This document shows, piece after piece, positions 1-6,578 of a stretch of 6,734 nucleotides of DNA. This DNA is from Bacteroidota bacterium (GTDB lineage Bacteria; Bacteroidota; Bacteroidia; Bacteroidales; UBA1402). Positions within the stretch are counted from its first letter, which is position 1, and the number at the start of each line of letters is the position of its first letter. The stretch lies in NCBI GenBank assembly GCA_030706285.1, contig JAUZOU010000166.1:1-6734 (forward strand), given 5' to 3'. A program made the position numbers and the translations under genes. The notes below the pieces were generated by a model, which saw nothing but the letters and a program-made list of their open reading frames with translations, ran no database searches and was not told where the DNA came from.

Positions 1-82
1 GATAGAAAACAAATCCATCGGAAGTTGACAGAATGGACAACTGCCTGATTGGTTTGTGATTGTTATTGGCTGTTTCTCCCAT
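1..82 (-). CDS. Possible 5' end of a divergent gene, cut by window edge (DUF3822-like?)
   Basis: An ATG at 82-80 on the minus strand opens a frame of 27 codons that reaches the window edge without a stop. An in-frame TAA sits two codons upstream, so this ATG would be the first start available. The visible peptide begins MGETANNN and contains RQLSILSTSDGFVFY. A hydrophobic strand followed by a D-G-F turn resembles, from memory, the N-terminus of the Bacteroidota-specific DUF3822 family, whose genes often lie beside rsmD. That resemblance is weak and I could not search it. A TACATTTG element 21 bases upstream supports divergent transcription. An open frame this short could also arise by chance. 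Confidence 0.33.
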   Translation of the reverse strand, partial: MGETANNNHKPIRQLSILSTSDGFVFY

Positions 83-102
83 TGTTTACAGAAATTGAAA
101 CA

Positions 103-110
103 CAAATGTA
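103..110 (-). promoter_or_regulatory. Candidate Bacteroidota -7 element, leftward
   Basis: Read on the minus strand, the bases are TACATTTG, an exact match to the phylum consensus TAnnTTTG. Transcription would start near 97 and give a leader of about 15 bases before the ATG at 82. No TTG -33 element is found about 20 bases upstream, so only half of the promoter is supported. Confidence 0.3.
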
Positions 111-131
111 GCAAATCAATCAGAAACGAAC

Positions 132-139
132 TACTTTTG
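132..139 (+). promoter_or_regulatory. Candidate Bacteroidota -7 element for the helicase gene
   Basis: TACTTTTG matches TAnnTTTG exactly and lies 19 bases before the helicase ATG, giving a short leader as is usual in this phylum. No TTG is seen at the expected -33 position (around 108-113). It lies back to back with the leftward element at 103-110, so the 76-base gap between the two start codons could hold a divergent promoter pair. Confidence 0.4.
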
Positions 140-158
140 GTTTCAAATTCCTGGAAAA

Positions 159-1574
159 ATGACCCCTGAGCAACTATCAGCCCAAATAGCAAGCTTTTTC
201 CCGTTCGAACCGACCTCAGAACAACAAGTGGCGCTGGATAGGCTGGCATTGTACATGCTGACGTCGACCGATCAGCAGCTTTTCCTGTTGAGAGGTTATG
301 CCGGGACGGGAAAGACCAGCCTGATCAGTGCGTTTATCAGGTATCTGGATGCCGGAAAGATAGATTGTGTGCTGATGGCACCGACAGGAAGGGCGGCCAA
401 AGTACTGGCTGCTTACAGTGGACATCCGGCCCTGACCATTCACCGGAAAATATACCGGAAAGCCGCCGTTTCGACGGAAGAAGGTGGTTTCGGCCTGAAT
501 TTCAATGCACACAGGCATACTTTTTTTATCGTGGATGAAGCCTCCATGATCTCCAATGAAAGAGGGGAGAGCTCCATGTTCGGAAGTGGCAGGTTGCTGG
601 AAGATCTACTCGAATATGTTTATTCTGGTACTGATTGCCGGCTGATCCTCATGGGGGATACCGCTCAGCTGCCGCCTGTCGGACAATTGCTGAGTCCGGC
701 GCTTGATCCGGTCCAACTACGGTCGATGGGGATGGAGGCCAAAGGTATCGAACTGACGCAGGTACTCCGTCAGGCGAGCGACAGCGGTGTGCTGAGCAAT
801 GCGACCTCCCTTAGGGAAGCCATCCGGCAGGACCTGGTCAGTGTGTTGCCGCGACTGCGCGTTAACAAAGTGGATGTTATCCGGCTGCCGGTAGACGAGC
901 TGACCGATGCGATAACAGCCTCTTATGACCGGGCCGGCATGGAGGAAAGCAAAGTGATTTGCTATTCAAACAAGCGGGCCGTGCTGTTCAACAAAGGCAT
1001 CCGGAACTCGGTCCTATACAAGGAAGATGAAGTATCCAACGGCGATTTTCTGCTGGTGGCCAAAAATAATTACTTGTGGTCGGATAAGTATCCTGAAATT
1101 CCATTCATTGCCAACGGTGATCTGGTGGAGATCGTCCGCATTCGCAAGCAGTACGAAATGTATGGATTCCGGTTTGCCGATATGGAGGTGCGTTTTCCGG
1201 ATTACAACTGGGAGTTGGAAGTCCGGGTGCTGCTCGATTCGCTGGTCTCCGAGGCACCGGCGCTGGACAAGGTTTCGCAGGAACGGCTTGTGCAGGATGT
1301 GGTGGCTGATTATGCACCGGGTTGTGCCACGAAAAAAGAATTGTATCAATGTCTTCGGAAAGATCCTTGGTTGAACGCTCTCCAAATAAAATACGGTTAT
1401 GCTTTGACGTGCCATAAGTCACAGGGTGGTCAGTGGAAAGAGGTATTTATTGATCAGGGGTATGTAACCGAAGACCGGATGGGACTGGATTATTACCGTT
1501 GGCTGTATACGGCCATGACCAGGGCAACGGAACGGGTGTATCTGATCAATTTCAGGGATGAATTTATTGAGTAG
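159..1574 (+). CDS. RecD-like SF1B DNA helicase (AAA ATPase, short form)
   Basis: Predicted cytoplasmic ATP-dependent DNA helicase of superfamily 1B (RecD/Pif1-like), probably acting in DNA repair or recombination. Visible motifs in order: Walker A GYAGTGKT at residues 46-53; motif Ia APTGRAA at 74-80; Walker B VDEASM at 125-130 with the catalytic D126-E127; motif III GDTAQLPPV at 166-174; motif IV-like LTQVLRQ at 199-205 with a probable arginine finger at R204; motif V-like YALTCHKSQGGQW at 414-426; motif VI LYTAMTRA at 449-456. All core motifs are intact. At 471 residues it is shorter than E. coli RecD (about 600) and RecD2 (more than 700) and lacks their long N-terminal domains. Short stand-alone versions are common in Bacteroidota. 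The first ATG fits: the family's Q-motif-like segment (TSEQQVAL) begins near residue 19. No recB or recC partner is visible, so membership of a RecBCD complex is not implied. Confidence 0.9.
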   Translation: MTPEQLSAQIASFFPFEPTSEQQVALDRLALYMLTSTDQQLFLLRGYAGTGKTSLISAFIRYLDAGKIDCVLMAPTGRAAKVLAAYSGHPALTIHRKIYRKAAVSTEEGGFGLNFNAHRHTFFIVDEASMISNERGESSMFGSGRLLEDLLEYVYSGTDCRLILMGDTAQLPPVGQLLSPALDPVQLRSMGMEAKGIELTQVLRQASDSGVLSNATSLREAIRQDLVSVLPRLRVNKVDVIRLPVDELTDAITASYDRAGMEESKVICYSNKRAVLFNKGIRNSVLYKEDEVSNGDFLLVAKNNYLWSDKYPEIPFIANGDLVEIVRIRKQYEMYGFRFADMEVRFPDYNWELEVRVLLDSLVSEAPALDKVSQERLVQDVVADYAPGCATKKELYQCLRKDPWLNALQIKYGYALTCHKSQGGQWKEVFIDQGYVTEDRMGLDYYRWLYTAMTRATERVYLINFRDEFIE

Positions 1575-1633
1575 CTAACAAAAATAATAGGTATCTTGCC
1601 GGCAATCTGTAGTCCGATAATAAAGTTAATCAA

Positions 1634-4078
1634 ATGAAGTATCTAAGGTTCATTGTATCAGTCATCCTGTTTTGTTTTTCTGCGACTTCTTTTTCGGTCC
1701 GGATAGATCAGACAAAAGCGCTGGAAATTGCGCAACAGTTTTTCGACAGCCATCGGAAAATCGTTGGACTCCGCTCGGCTAAGCCACTTCAGTTGGTTTA
1801 TACCTGTAAGGATTCGGTGTCTCTTTTACGCTCTGCCTCTCCGGCCAATTATTTCTATATTTTCAATGCCGGAGATCAGGATGGTTTTGTTATCGTTTCC
1901 GCGGATGACGTCGTCAAACCGGTATTGGGCTATTCGGATGAAGGCTCGTTTTCAGTCAGCCGGCTGCCGGACAATCTGCAGAGCATGTTGGATACATATA
2001 AGAAAAGCATCAGCTATGCTATGCAAGGCGGAGCTATTGAGGCTGCCAGCACCGTCACGGCTGATATGTCGAGCTATGTAAAGCCGTTACTGGGGAACAT
2101 CAAATGGGATCAAACCAGTCCGTACAATAGTTTGTGTCCGCGCAGCCCGGTAGATGGGAAGCCTTTATACACCGGGTGTGTTGCCACGGCAATGGCCCAG
2201 ATTATGAAATATTTCCGCTGGCCTGTTTCAGGAACCGGTTCGAATACGGATGTTTGCCAGGTGGGTTCGTTTACCGTTGATTTCAGTCGAACGGCGTATC
2301 AATGGGACAAGATGCTGGATACGTATTTGGGAGGGACCTCATTACCGGAGCAAGATTCGGCAGTGGCTACCTTGATGTACCATTGCGGGGTGGCCGTCAA
2401 TATGAATTATATGACAGATGGTTCCGGTGCTTCTGTTTATGACGCACGGAAAGCACTGATCCAGAATTTCGGTTATGACAAGGATATTCAATATCTGGAA
2501 CGAGCCAACTTTAATGCCGCAGGTTGGCTGTCATTGGTTAAAACTGAATTGTCAGATTCGCGGCCCATTCTGATGGCAAATGATACCCATGCCTATGCCG
2601 TTGATGGTTATGATTCAGCTGGTTATGTCCATGTGAACTGGGGATGGAGCGGTGTGAACAATGGTTACTTTGATCCGAACCTGATGGGTGGTTATGGCTC
2701 CCGGCTGATCATGTTGACCGGTATTCAGAAAGAGAACAACACGACGGACAAGACGCTGCACCTGATTCTGATCAGCCAGTTGTCGCCATCCGTCGATACC
2801 CTTTCGGATATTTCGTCAAATTCAGCCAGCATAAAGGCTTCTTTTCAAAATGACGGTACGGAAGATTTTTCCGGAACGATCGGATTGGGACTATATCAAA
2901 ATGGAGTGCTTGTGAAAGAGTTGGCAACTCAGGCATTAAGTCTTTCAACGAAAGGGATGAACATCAGTAAATCGGTCACTTATCCGGTCTCGCTGAAGGG
3001 TGTCACTCCTGGTGCCTATCGCATCTATACGATCTACGAGCCTTCCGGTGCGACCCAATGGAACATCATGAACGGAAGCACCAAATTTCAGAATTACCTG
3101 TCGCTGACGGTCTCTGATGTCAATGGTGCCAGAATCTCGGTGCCGGCGTCAAACCCGCTGCTCTCTCTTAGCCGGCCGATCGGCCAATCTGAAAAAAATA
3201 CCTATTATAACCGGGGAAAGAGTTTTCAGGTTTCCGTCAGAAATGCCGGAAATGAATTTTATTCTTATGTGGGCCTCAAACTTACTGCTGTCTCCAATCT
3301 GGCAGTCAGTCAGTATCTTGGTTGTGACCTGGCCTATATCGCTCCGGGCGATACCGGTCAGCTGACCCTGGGCGGAACGATAACTGTCGCCCCCGGAACC
3401 TATACGGCTGTTGTGGTCTATGACAGCACCAATACTCAGTCGGTCAAAAATTATAAGACGTTGGGCCAGTCATTGACAGTCACTGTCCTTCAGGAACCGG
3501 ATACGGCCGCACTCCAGGTAGTAGGGCCCTTGTCGTTTGCTCAGGGCGATACCATTCATCAAAACGAGGCTTTTATTGTTCATGTGACACTAAAAAATAC
3601 CGGTGGCTTTTATGGCAATCAGGTAGTTGCCTATATTTTTAAAAAAACGCTGGGCACCTCTATCAGTTATATTGATTTCGGTGATATTGCCCTTGAAACA
3701 GGTGAGACGGAGACGTATTCGTTCAAAGGATCGCTTGATCTGGATCCAGGCAGTTATTATCTTTACCTGTATTATGCTCCGTATGGAACATCTCTGACCA
3801 ATTTGTCAAGGCTCCTGTTTACGGTGGCTGGAGCCACAAATCTGACAGCTTCTTCTTCATCCGGCTGGACTATTTATCCGAATCCTGTTGTTGACCAATT
3901 GACTGTTGCTTCGGATGTTCCGGTCAAACAGGCATGGGTAAGCGACCTTTCCGGCCGGACACTGCTTCATGTGTTGAACAGGCCGGTACTGTCTGTCGGG
4001 CATCTTCGCTCAGGTGTCTATTTAATCCGGGTTGAAACGGAAAAGGGCATCAGAACGGAAAAAATTGTCAAACAATAA
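1634..4078 (+). CDS. Secreted C10 (streptopain-like) cysteine protease with T9SS sorting domain
   Basis: Predicted extracellular cysteine protease of MEROPS family C10 (streptopain SpeB, interpain A, PrtT). Domains in order: a signal peptide of about 21 residues (hydrophobic core IVSVILFCF); a Spi-type inhibitory prodomain to about 145, with the typical GFVIVSADDVVKPVLGYS stretch at 84-101; a catalytic domain of about 150-366 with Gln160 (WDQTSPYN), nucleophile Cys182 (YTGCVATAMAQIMKY), His319 (NDTHAYAVDGYD) and the conserved Asn335-Trp336 (VNWGWSG). Three related beta-sandwich-like segments follow at about 375-495, 500-620 and 625-733. A T9SS type A sorting domain runs from about 745 to the end, with YPNP at 748-751 and the final KIVKQ. 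The protein would cross the inner membrane by Sec and the outer membrane by T9SS, losing the tail, and become active on removal of the prodomain. At 814 residues it is intact. It starts 59 bases after the helicase stop; no clear promoter is seen in the gap. Likely role is peptide scavenging or virulence, not demonstrable here. Confidence 0.93.
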   Translation: MKYLRFIVSVILFCFSATSFSVRIDQTKALEIAQQFFDSHRKIVGLRSAKPLQLVYTCKDSVSLLRSASPANYFYIFNAGDQDGFVIVSADDVVKPVLGYSDEGSFSVSRLPDNLQSMLDTYKKSISYAMQGGAIEAASTVTADMSSYVKPLLGNIKWDQTSPYNSLCPRSPVDGKPLYTGCVATAMAQIMKYFRWPVSGTGSNTDVCQVGSFTVDFSRTAYQWDKMLDTYLGGTSLPEQDSAVATLMYHCGVAVNMNYMTDGSGASVYDARKALIQNFGYDKDIQYLERANFNAAGWLSLVKTELSDSRPILMANDTHAYAVDGYDSAGYVHVNWGWSGVNNGYFDPNLMGGYGSRLIMLTGIQKENNTTDKTLHLILISQLSPSVDTLSDISSNSASIKASFQNDGTEDFSGTIGLGLYQNGVLVKELATQALSLSTKGMNISKSVTYPVSLKGVTPGAYRIYTIYEPSGATQWNIMNGSTKFQNYLSLTVSDVNGARISVPASNPLLSLSRPIGQSEKNTYYNRGKSFQVSVRNAGNEFYSYVGLKLTAVSNLAVSQYLGCDLAYIAPGDTGQLTLGGTITVAPGTYTAVVVYDSTNTQSVKNYKTLGQSLTVTVLQEPDTAALQVVGPLSFAQGDTIHQNEAFIVHVTLKNTGGFYGNQVVAYIFKKTLGTSISYIDFGDIALETGETETYSFKGSLDLDPGSYYLYLYYAPYGTSLTNLSRLLFTVAGATNLTASSSSGWTIYPNPVVDQLTVASDVPVKQAWVSDLSGRTLLHVLNRPVLSVGHLRSGVYLIRVETEKGIRTEKIVKQ

Positions 4079-4191
4079 TACCTGGTTCCAGGACAATCAG
4101 CTTACGATCAGGTGCATTGGGTTTGTCAGAATTTACCGGGTTAGATGGTATCGCTTTTGACATAGGCGTTAATATAAATAAAGCCAACTGG
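4079..4191. other. Convergent intergenic gap, no convincing terminator
   Basis: This gap lies between the stops of the protease (plus) and the gamma-lyase (minus). It holds a small inverted repeat, CCTGGTTCCAGG at 4081-4092, which can fold only as a 4-5 pair hairpin and has no T-run behind it on either strand. A minus-strand frame of 31 codons (4163-4068) crosses the gap and overlaps the last 11 bases of the protease gene. Nothing else is recognisable. Confidence 0.5.
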
Positions 4192-5361
4192 TTACGATAA
4201 CGCTTGCTCCAAATCGGCAATCAGATCGTTGACATGTTCGATGCCTACGGAAACCCGGATCAGCGTATCCGAAATGCCTATCTGTTCGCGTACCGTTTTG
4301 GCAACAGACGCATGGGTCATGGCGGCCGGCAATTCAATCAATGATTCTACGCCTCCAAGACTTTCGGCCAGCGAAAACACAGTCAGTTTCTGCAAAAACG
4401 TTTCGGCATTCGAACGATCGCCTTTTAGTTCAAATGACAGTACCCCACCTGAACCACTCATTTGACGGCGCGCCAGTTCATATTGAGGATGAGAGGGCAA
4501 TCCAGGATAAATAACCCGTTTCACGTTAGGCTGTTTTTCAAGAAAGCGCGCAATGGTTAACGCATTTTCCTGATGCCGCTGCATACGAACTTCCAACGTT
4601 TTCAAGCCACGTATCGTTAAGTATGAATCAAACGGTGAAAGCACTGCCCCAACGGCGTTTTGATGGAACTGAAGTCGTTCATAGTACAATTCATTCGAAA
4701 GCAGGACGGCTCCGCCAAGTACGTCACTGTGCCCGCCTATGTATTTGGTTGAACTGTGTACAACGATATCGGCCCCCAGTTCCAAAGGGTGCTGGAAATA
4801 GGGGGACAAAAAGGTATTGTCAACCACCAAAATCAGATGGTTTGCACGGGTAATCTCTGAAATGGCGCGGATGTCACACAATTTAAGCAGCGGATTGGAC
4901 GGCGATTCGATCCACACCAATTTTGTATTTGGTTGAATGGCTTTTTCCAACAACGTGGGGTTGGTGGCATCAATATAGGAGGTCTGAAAGCCAAAATTGG
5001 CAAAAACCTGGTTGAACAGTCGTTGGGTTCCACCATATAAGTCATCGAACGCGATGATGTGATCGCCTGGATTCAGCAACGAAAGTAGCACCGTCGATTC
5101 GGCGGCCAGGCCTGAACTGAACGCTAATCCGTAGGTGGCTTGTTCAAGAGCGGCCAGCTTTGTTTCCAACGCTTTTCGTGTCGGGTTCAGCGAACGGGTG
5201 TATTCATAACCGCCTGTAGGTTCGGACACCCTTTTTCGGGCGAATGTGGTTGATAAATGAATGGGGATGACGACATCACCATAAGCACCATCTCTGTAGT
5301 CAGGTTCCTCACCTGCGTGGATGGCATTGGTTGCAAATCCGTTTTTTTTGTAAGTTGTCAT
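4192..5361 (-). CDS. cgl: Cystathionine gamma-lyase-like PLP enzyme
   Basis: Cytoplasmic PLP enzyme of the Cys/Met metabolism family (fold type I), predicted to cleave cystathionine to cysteine, 2-oxobutyrate and ammonia. Visible residues: EYTRSLNPT at 53-61 with the phosphate-contacting Tyr54 and Arg56 of the neighbouring subunit; FSSGLAA at 81-87; the ring-stacking Tyr109 in DDLYGG; Asp181 in VVDNTF; Schiff-base Lys206 in SSTKYIGGH; SLGGVES at 334-340 with Glu339; and LIRVSVG at 367-373 with the carboxylate-binding Arg369. The segments GFATNAIHAG, SLGGVESLIELPAAMTHAS and GISDTLIRVSVG closely resemble eukaryotic-type gamma-lyase as I remember it. With the upstream beta-synthase this favours gamma-lyase (mccB-like) over cystathionine gamma-synthase (metB), although homology alone does not separate them. 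The length of 389 residues is typical and the start matches the family N-terminus. It lies 116 bases behind the beta-synthase stop and has no TAnnTTTG element of its own, so it is probably cotranscribed. Codons 5-7 contain a run of eight A. Confidence 0.88.
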   Translation of the reverse strand: MTTYKKNGFATNAIHAGEEPDYRDGAYGDVVIPIHLSTTFARKRVSEPTGGYEYTRSLNPTRKALETKLAALEQATYGLAFSSGLAAESTVLLSLLNPGDHIIAFDDLYGGTQRLFNQVFANFGFQTSYIDATNPTLLEKAIQPNTKLVWIESPSNPLLKLCDIRAISEITRANHLILVVDNTFLSPYFQHPLELGADIVVHSSTKYIGGHSDVLGGAVLLSNELYYERLQFHQNAVGAVLSPFDSYLTIRGLKTLEVRMQRHQENALTIARFLEKQPNVKRVIYPGLPSHPQYELARRQMSGSGGVLSFELKGDRSNAETFLQKLTVFSLAESLGGVESLIELPAAMTHASVAKTVREQIGISDTLIRVSVGIEHVNDLIADLEQALS

Positions 5362-5477
5362 GTTAGTTTGTCTGTTGTTTATTTTAGGTTTTTGACGATG
5401 GGCACCAGCCCTGTGTTAAGGCTGTTCACCAGCGTTTCTTTGCTTGCAGTGTACTTGATGGTGGTTGTTTTTTTTAG
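5362..5477 (-). other. Gap between the two sulfur genes, open in the upstream gene's frame
   Basis: The 116 bases contain no strict TAnnTTTG promoter on the minus strand and no terminator, consistent with one transcript for both genes. Straight after the beta-synthase TAA the same frame stays open for 32 codons to a TAA at 5381-5379. It reads as a plausible lysine- and threonine-rich peptide beginning LKKTTTIKYTASKE, but has no ATG. A small inverted repeat, CAGCC (5406-5410) with GGCTG (5420-5424), has a 9-base loop. The gap could be an untranslated spacer with small structure, or the residue of a lost C-terminal extension. Confidence 0.4.
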
Positions 5478-6455
5478 TTAAGTGGTTCGTATCGTAAGAC
5501 CTTGATCCAGTAACCAGAAATCGTTATACATTTTTGACAGGTATTTGTTTCCGCTGTCGCAAACAAGGGTCACTACTCTTTTGGGTGTTGTCTGTTCACG
5601 GCAATAGCGTATGGCCGCCCCAATGAGCGTGCCGGAAGAAGAACCGGCCAGAATGCCTTCGTTTCTCAATAAATCGCGAACGGTATCAAAACTTTCCTGA
5701 TCGCTGACGGTATACGCTTTTTTTGTCAATGAAAAATCGGCTATTGAAGGGACGAAATCTTCGCCGATACCTTCCACAAGCCATGATCCGACTGTTGAGT
5801 TCAGTTTGCCTTCGTTGATGTAATCGGCCAGAATGGAGCCTTTGGGATCGGCCAGTATGAATTCTGTTTTATCTGATACTTTTTGAAAATAATGGGTTAG
5901 TCCTGTCAGCGTGCCGGAAGATCCGACGCCTACTACGACAGCATCGACATCCTGTTCCAGTTGTTCCCATATTTCCGGTCCTGTCGTTGTTTCATGTGCT
6001 AATGGGTTGGCCGGATTTTCAAATTGATTGATATAATAGGCGCCTTTTTCGTTTGCAATCCGTTGTGCCAAATCCTGATAATACTCAGGATGTCCTTTGC
6101 CGACATCGGAACGGGTTAGGATGATTTCGGCTCCCAATGCCCTTAAATGGTTTATTTTCTCCTGGCTCATTTTATCGGGTATGACCAGGATGATCTGATA
6201 ACCCTTCAGACGGGCAACCAGTGTGAGGCCAATGCCTGTATTGCCGGCAGTCGCTTCGACGATGGTATCACCTGGTTTGAGTTTCCCTTGCCGTTCGGCT
6301 TCAGAAATCATGGATAAACCAACACGGTCTTTGATGGACCCTCCGGGATTTTGGTTCTCCAGTTTAACGAACAAACGGCACAAACCGGTATCGGTATGTG
6401 TCAGTTCAACAATTGGTGTATTCCCAATTGTTTCAAGAATGCTATGGTATGTCAT
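5478..6455 (-). CDS. cbs: Cystathionine beta-synthase-like PLP enzyme (no CBS-pair domain)
   Basis: Cytoplasmic PLP enzyme of fold type II (cysteine synthase/CBS family), predicted to condense homocysteine with serine or O-acetylserine to cystathionine. Visible features: IGNTPIVEL at 10-18; Schiff-base Lys42 in NPGGSIKDR; TAGNTGIG at 69-76, with Ala70 where Ser is usual in O-acetylserine sulfhydrylases; phosphate loop GVGSSGTLTG at 176-185; VEGIGEDFVP at 227-236; and AGSSSG at 270-275, whose Ser273 should contact the pyridine nitrogen. The segments KMSQEKINHLRALGAE, DPKGSILA, VEGIGEDFVP and the C-terminal DSGNKYLSKMYNDFW resemble the CBS branch more than CysK/CysM. At 325 residues it has the catalytic core only: the regulatory CBS-pair domain and the eukaryotic haem-binding N-terminus are absent, as in bacterial MccA-type enzymes. 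Pairing with the downstream gamma-lyase supports reverse transsulfuration. Pure cysteine synthase activity remains possible. The gene follows a structured leader with small open frames. Confidence 0.85.
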   Translation of the reverse strand: MTYHSILETIGNTPIVELTHTDTGLCRLFVKLENQNPGGSIKDRVGLSMISEAERQGKLKPGDTIVEATAGNTGIGLTLVARLKGYQIILVIPDKMSQEKINHLRALGAEIILTRSDVGKGHPEYYQDLAQRIANEKGAYYINQFENPANPLAHETTTGPEIWEQLEQDVDAVVVGVGSSGTLTGLTHYFQKVSDKTEFILADPKGSILADYINEGKLNSTVGSWLVEGIGEDFVPSIADFSLTKKAYTVSDQESFDTVRDLLRNEGILAGSSSGTLIGAAIRYCREQTTPKRVVTLVCDSGNKYLSKMYNDFWLLDQGLTIRTT

Positions 6456-6468
6456 GGCTTATAATTAG

Positions 6469-6578
6469 TTAACAAATAATGATAAAGATGGAAGAGACCA
6501 TTATGCATGCCTTAGGCTGCGTTTATTTGCAACCAATGGCATGCTGGCTGATAGAGGGGGAATGAAAAGGGGTAACAT
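6469..6578 (-). other. Two overlapping mini-frames between the Cys-rich frame and cbs
   Basis: A 25-codon frame (6578-6501, starting MLPLFIPPLS) begins on the TGATG shared with the Cys-rich frame, reads completely through the proximal hairpin and stops just past it. Its TAA overlaps the ATG of a 10-codon frame, MVSSIFIIIC (6501-6469), whose last sense codon is Cys. That stop lies 13 bases before the cbs ATG. An ATG six bases further upstream (6584) could also start the 25-codon frame. The chain of 1-base overlaps is suggestive of reinitiation, but each frame is short enough to be chance. Confidence 0.18.
6505..6544 (-). promoter_or_regulatory. Proximal hairpin in the cbs leader
   Basis: On the minus strand, GCATGCC (6544-6538) pairs with GGCATGC (6511-6505) over seven bases. 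A symmetric 3 by 3 internal loop with one U-A pair follows, then GGTTGC (6534-6529) with GCAGCC (6520-6515) closing an 8-base loop (6528-6521). The inner stem needs a G-U pair that exists only in RNA made from the minus strand; the plus-strand copy would have an A-C mismatch. No T-run follows, so it is not a simple terminator. Each outer arm contains GCATGC, itself a palindrome, so a pair of protein-binding sites is an alternative reading. Confidence 0.6.

Noticed and set aside
1014..1422. Minus-strand open frames of 105-133 codons inside the helicase gene
   Set aside because: They are antisense shadows: the plus-strand frame contains helicase motifs on both sides and no family features appear in the antisense peptides.
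1592..1599. TATCTTGC as a -7 element for the protease gene
   Set aside because: It departs from TAnnTTTG in the last two bases, and no better candidate exists in the 59-base gap. The gene may be read from the helicase promoter.
1596..1605. TTGCCGGCAA palindrome between helicase and protease genes
   Set aside because: A perfect 10-base palindrome is a potential operator, but it is too short for a terminator and a single short copy is expected by chance at this scale.
1634..1700. Lipoprotein signal at Cys14 of the protease
   Set aside because: The residues before Cys14 (ILF) do not form a lipobox, and the C-terminal T9SS domain fits an ordinary Sec signal peptide.
4081..4092. CCTGGTTCCAGG as a bidirectional terminator
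   Set aside because: Only four or five pairs with a tiny loop, and no T-run on either strand.
4229..5045. Short open frames antisense or out of frame within the gamma-lyase gene
   Set aside because: The gamma-lyase frame has all expected catalytic motifs across this region; the others show no recognisable features.
6473..6480. ATTATTTG on the minus strand 17 bases before the cbs ATG as a promoter
   Set aside because: It differs from TAnnTTTG at both of the first two positions and has no TTG at -33. It also falls inside a mini-frame. Too weak to call.
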